Positions 4,952-5,467 of a DNA stretch of 5,467 nt are shown here, one piece after another. The DNA comes from an uncultured Pseudomonadota bacterium. GTDB lineage: Bacteria; Pseudomonadota; Gammaproteobacteria; Burkholderiales; Burkholderiaceae_C. The translations under genes and the position numbers were made by a program. Location of the stretch: assembly GCA_900320815.1 (NCBI GenBank), contig ONTY01000124.1:1-5467 (forward strand), in the 5' to 3' direction. Below the pieces are notes generated by a model. That model did not search any database and was not told the origin of the DNA. It was given only the letters and a program-made list of their open reading frames with translations. Position 1 is the stretch's first letter. Every line of letters starts with the position of its first letter.

Positions 4952-5338
4952 TTATTTTTTCTCTGCCTCGCCACTTTCGGCTGCGGGAGCGGTGCCTTCG
5001 GCAGCTGGCGCATCACCTTCTGCTGTTTCATCTGCCACGCTGCCACCTTTGGGTTGCGCTACAGAAACCAGCGTCATTTCGCTGGCACTGTGTCCGTGCG
5101 TGACGGCCTGCACGCCACTGGGCAATTTCACGTCAGCCAGTGTGATGCTGTCGCCAGGTTTCAGGTTTGACAGGTCAATTTCAATGCGTTCCGGCACATC
5201 GGCAGGCAAGCAAGAAATTTCCAGCAGGTTGGTAACGATATTGACCGTGCAGCGTTTTTTCTTCACAGCTGGCGATTCTTCCTGCCCATGATAATGTAGC
5301 GGCACCCGCATGTGGATGTCTTTGTCGTGGTGAACGTT
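4952..5338 (-). CDS. rplY: 50S ribosomal protein L25 (Ctc/TL5 type), C-terminal domain only; 5' part missing
   Basis: The frame closes with TAA at 4954-4952 and encodes the beta-rich Ctc/TL5 domain: IHMRVPLHYHGQEESPAV, then LLEISCLPADVPERIEIDLS, then LKPGDSITLADVKLPSGV, and an acidic Ala-rich tail ending GEAEKK as in long L25 proteins. The N-terminal ~90 residues that bind 5S rRNA are absent. Upstream of the DKDIHM segment the frame runs only ~16 more codons (INVHHDKD at the end) before an in-frame TAG at 5359-5357, and none of the three minus-strand frames out to the window end shows L25 N-domain sequence. An ATG at 5311 exists but would make only this domain. The copy is therefore either a disrupted gene or a join to foreign sequence at about 5330-5340. 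The position upstream of pth is as expected, whereas prs, usually next, is not seen. Confidence 0.85.
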   Translation of the reverse strand, partial: NVHHDKDIHMRVPLHYHGQEESPAVKKKRCTVNIVTNLLEISCLPADVPERIEIDLSNLKPGDSITLADVKLPSGVQAVTHGHSASEMTLVSVAQPKGGSVADETAEGDAPAAEGTAPAAESGEAEKK

Positions 5339-5467
5339 TATCAGGCCAATACAGGTCTAAATCTGTCAGATCCGACAAATTCGACGAATCCGACACGTGC
5401 CAGTCTGTTAGAGGCCAAAATCCAGACTGACTATTTCGGTGTGACAGCGCTGACCAAGGAGCCGTCG
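5339..5467. other. Unassigned terminal stretch beyond the rplY break
   Basis: About 130 bases have no link to rplY. A plus-strand frame is open from 5300 to the edge and reads, in its later part, TRASLLEAKIQTDYFGVTAL; one minus-strand frame (through DSSNLSDLTDLDLYWPDKR) also stays open. Another minus frame could be the last codons of a gene ending DGSLVSAVTPK at a TAG. None is recognised, and the stretch is too short to choose between them. Confidence 0.35.
5362..5397. repeat. Four degenerate 9-nt tandem units
   Basis: Plus-strand units TCTGTCAGA, TCCGACAAA, TTCGACGAA and TCCGACACG follow one another without gaps. The shared core is TYCGAC with a purine-rich end. The run lies wholly outside the L25 similarity. 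It looks like intergenic low-complexity DNA. Confidence 0.5.

Noticed and set aside
5362..5397. CRISPR-like array
   Set aside because: Units are 9 nt, contiguous and degenerate, without spacers or nearby cas genes.

Overview
The window looks like chromosomal DNA from a proteobacterium, most likely a betaproteobacterium. The reasons are the rplY-pth pair, an L25 of the long Ctc type with an acidic Ala-rich tail, a Pth whose catalytic residues fall at exactly the E. coli positions, and small oxidoreductases of a kind often controlled by AraC regulators. The genus cannot be named from the sequence. Both ends look cut: the leftmost gene runs off the edge, and the rightmost gene loses its homology abruptly before the edge.

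Left block (1-1399, minus strand). A RibD C-terminal/dihydrofolate-reductase-like protein (635-1399) is followed by an intrinsic terminator and then by a carboxymuconolactone-decarboxylase-family protein with a probable signal peptide (1-563, 3' end outside the window). The long leader of the reductase gene (1400-1690) has no convincing gene. It holds an element of about 117 bp bounded by 17-bp inverted repeats and, further upstream, a putative activator site plus promoter.

Scar region (1741-2260). This is a decayed insertion. The 3' part of a tnpB (minus strand, broken into three frames) and a short hairpin that may belong to the element's right end abut the last ~34 codons of a plus-strand AraC-family regulator. 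The simplest reading is that an IS200/IS605/IS1341-type element, with a deletion, removed the regulator that was divergent from the reductase gene.

Middle block (2277-3960). A bile-acid:Na+ symporter (BASS/SBF) family transporter (minus) and an NAD(P)H:quinone oxidoreductase-like flavoprotein (plus) are divergently transcribed. Their ~195-bp intergenic region has overlapping back-to-back promoters and a cluster of GGATTG-type half-sites. A near-identical 22/23-bp copy of that site lies upstream of the reductase gene on the minus strand. The two promoters may therefore belong to one regulon, perhaps that of the lost AraC protein.

Right block (4032-5467, minus strand). A truncated rplY, an intercistronic terminator, pth, and a small unrecognised ORF that overlaps pth by GTGA. 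rplY keeps only its C-terminal Ctc domain. From about 5338 to the end the sequence is unrelated, includes degenerate 9-nt tandem repeats, and may mark an insertion or an assembly join.
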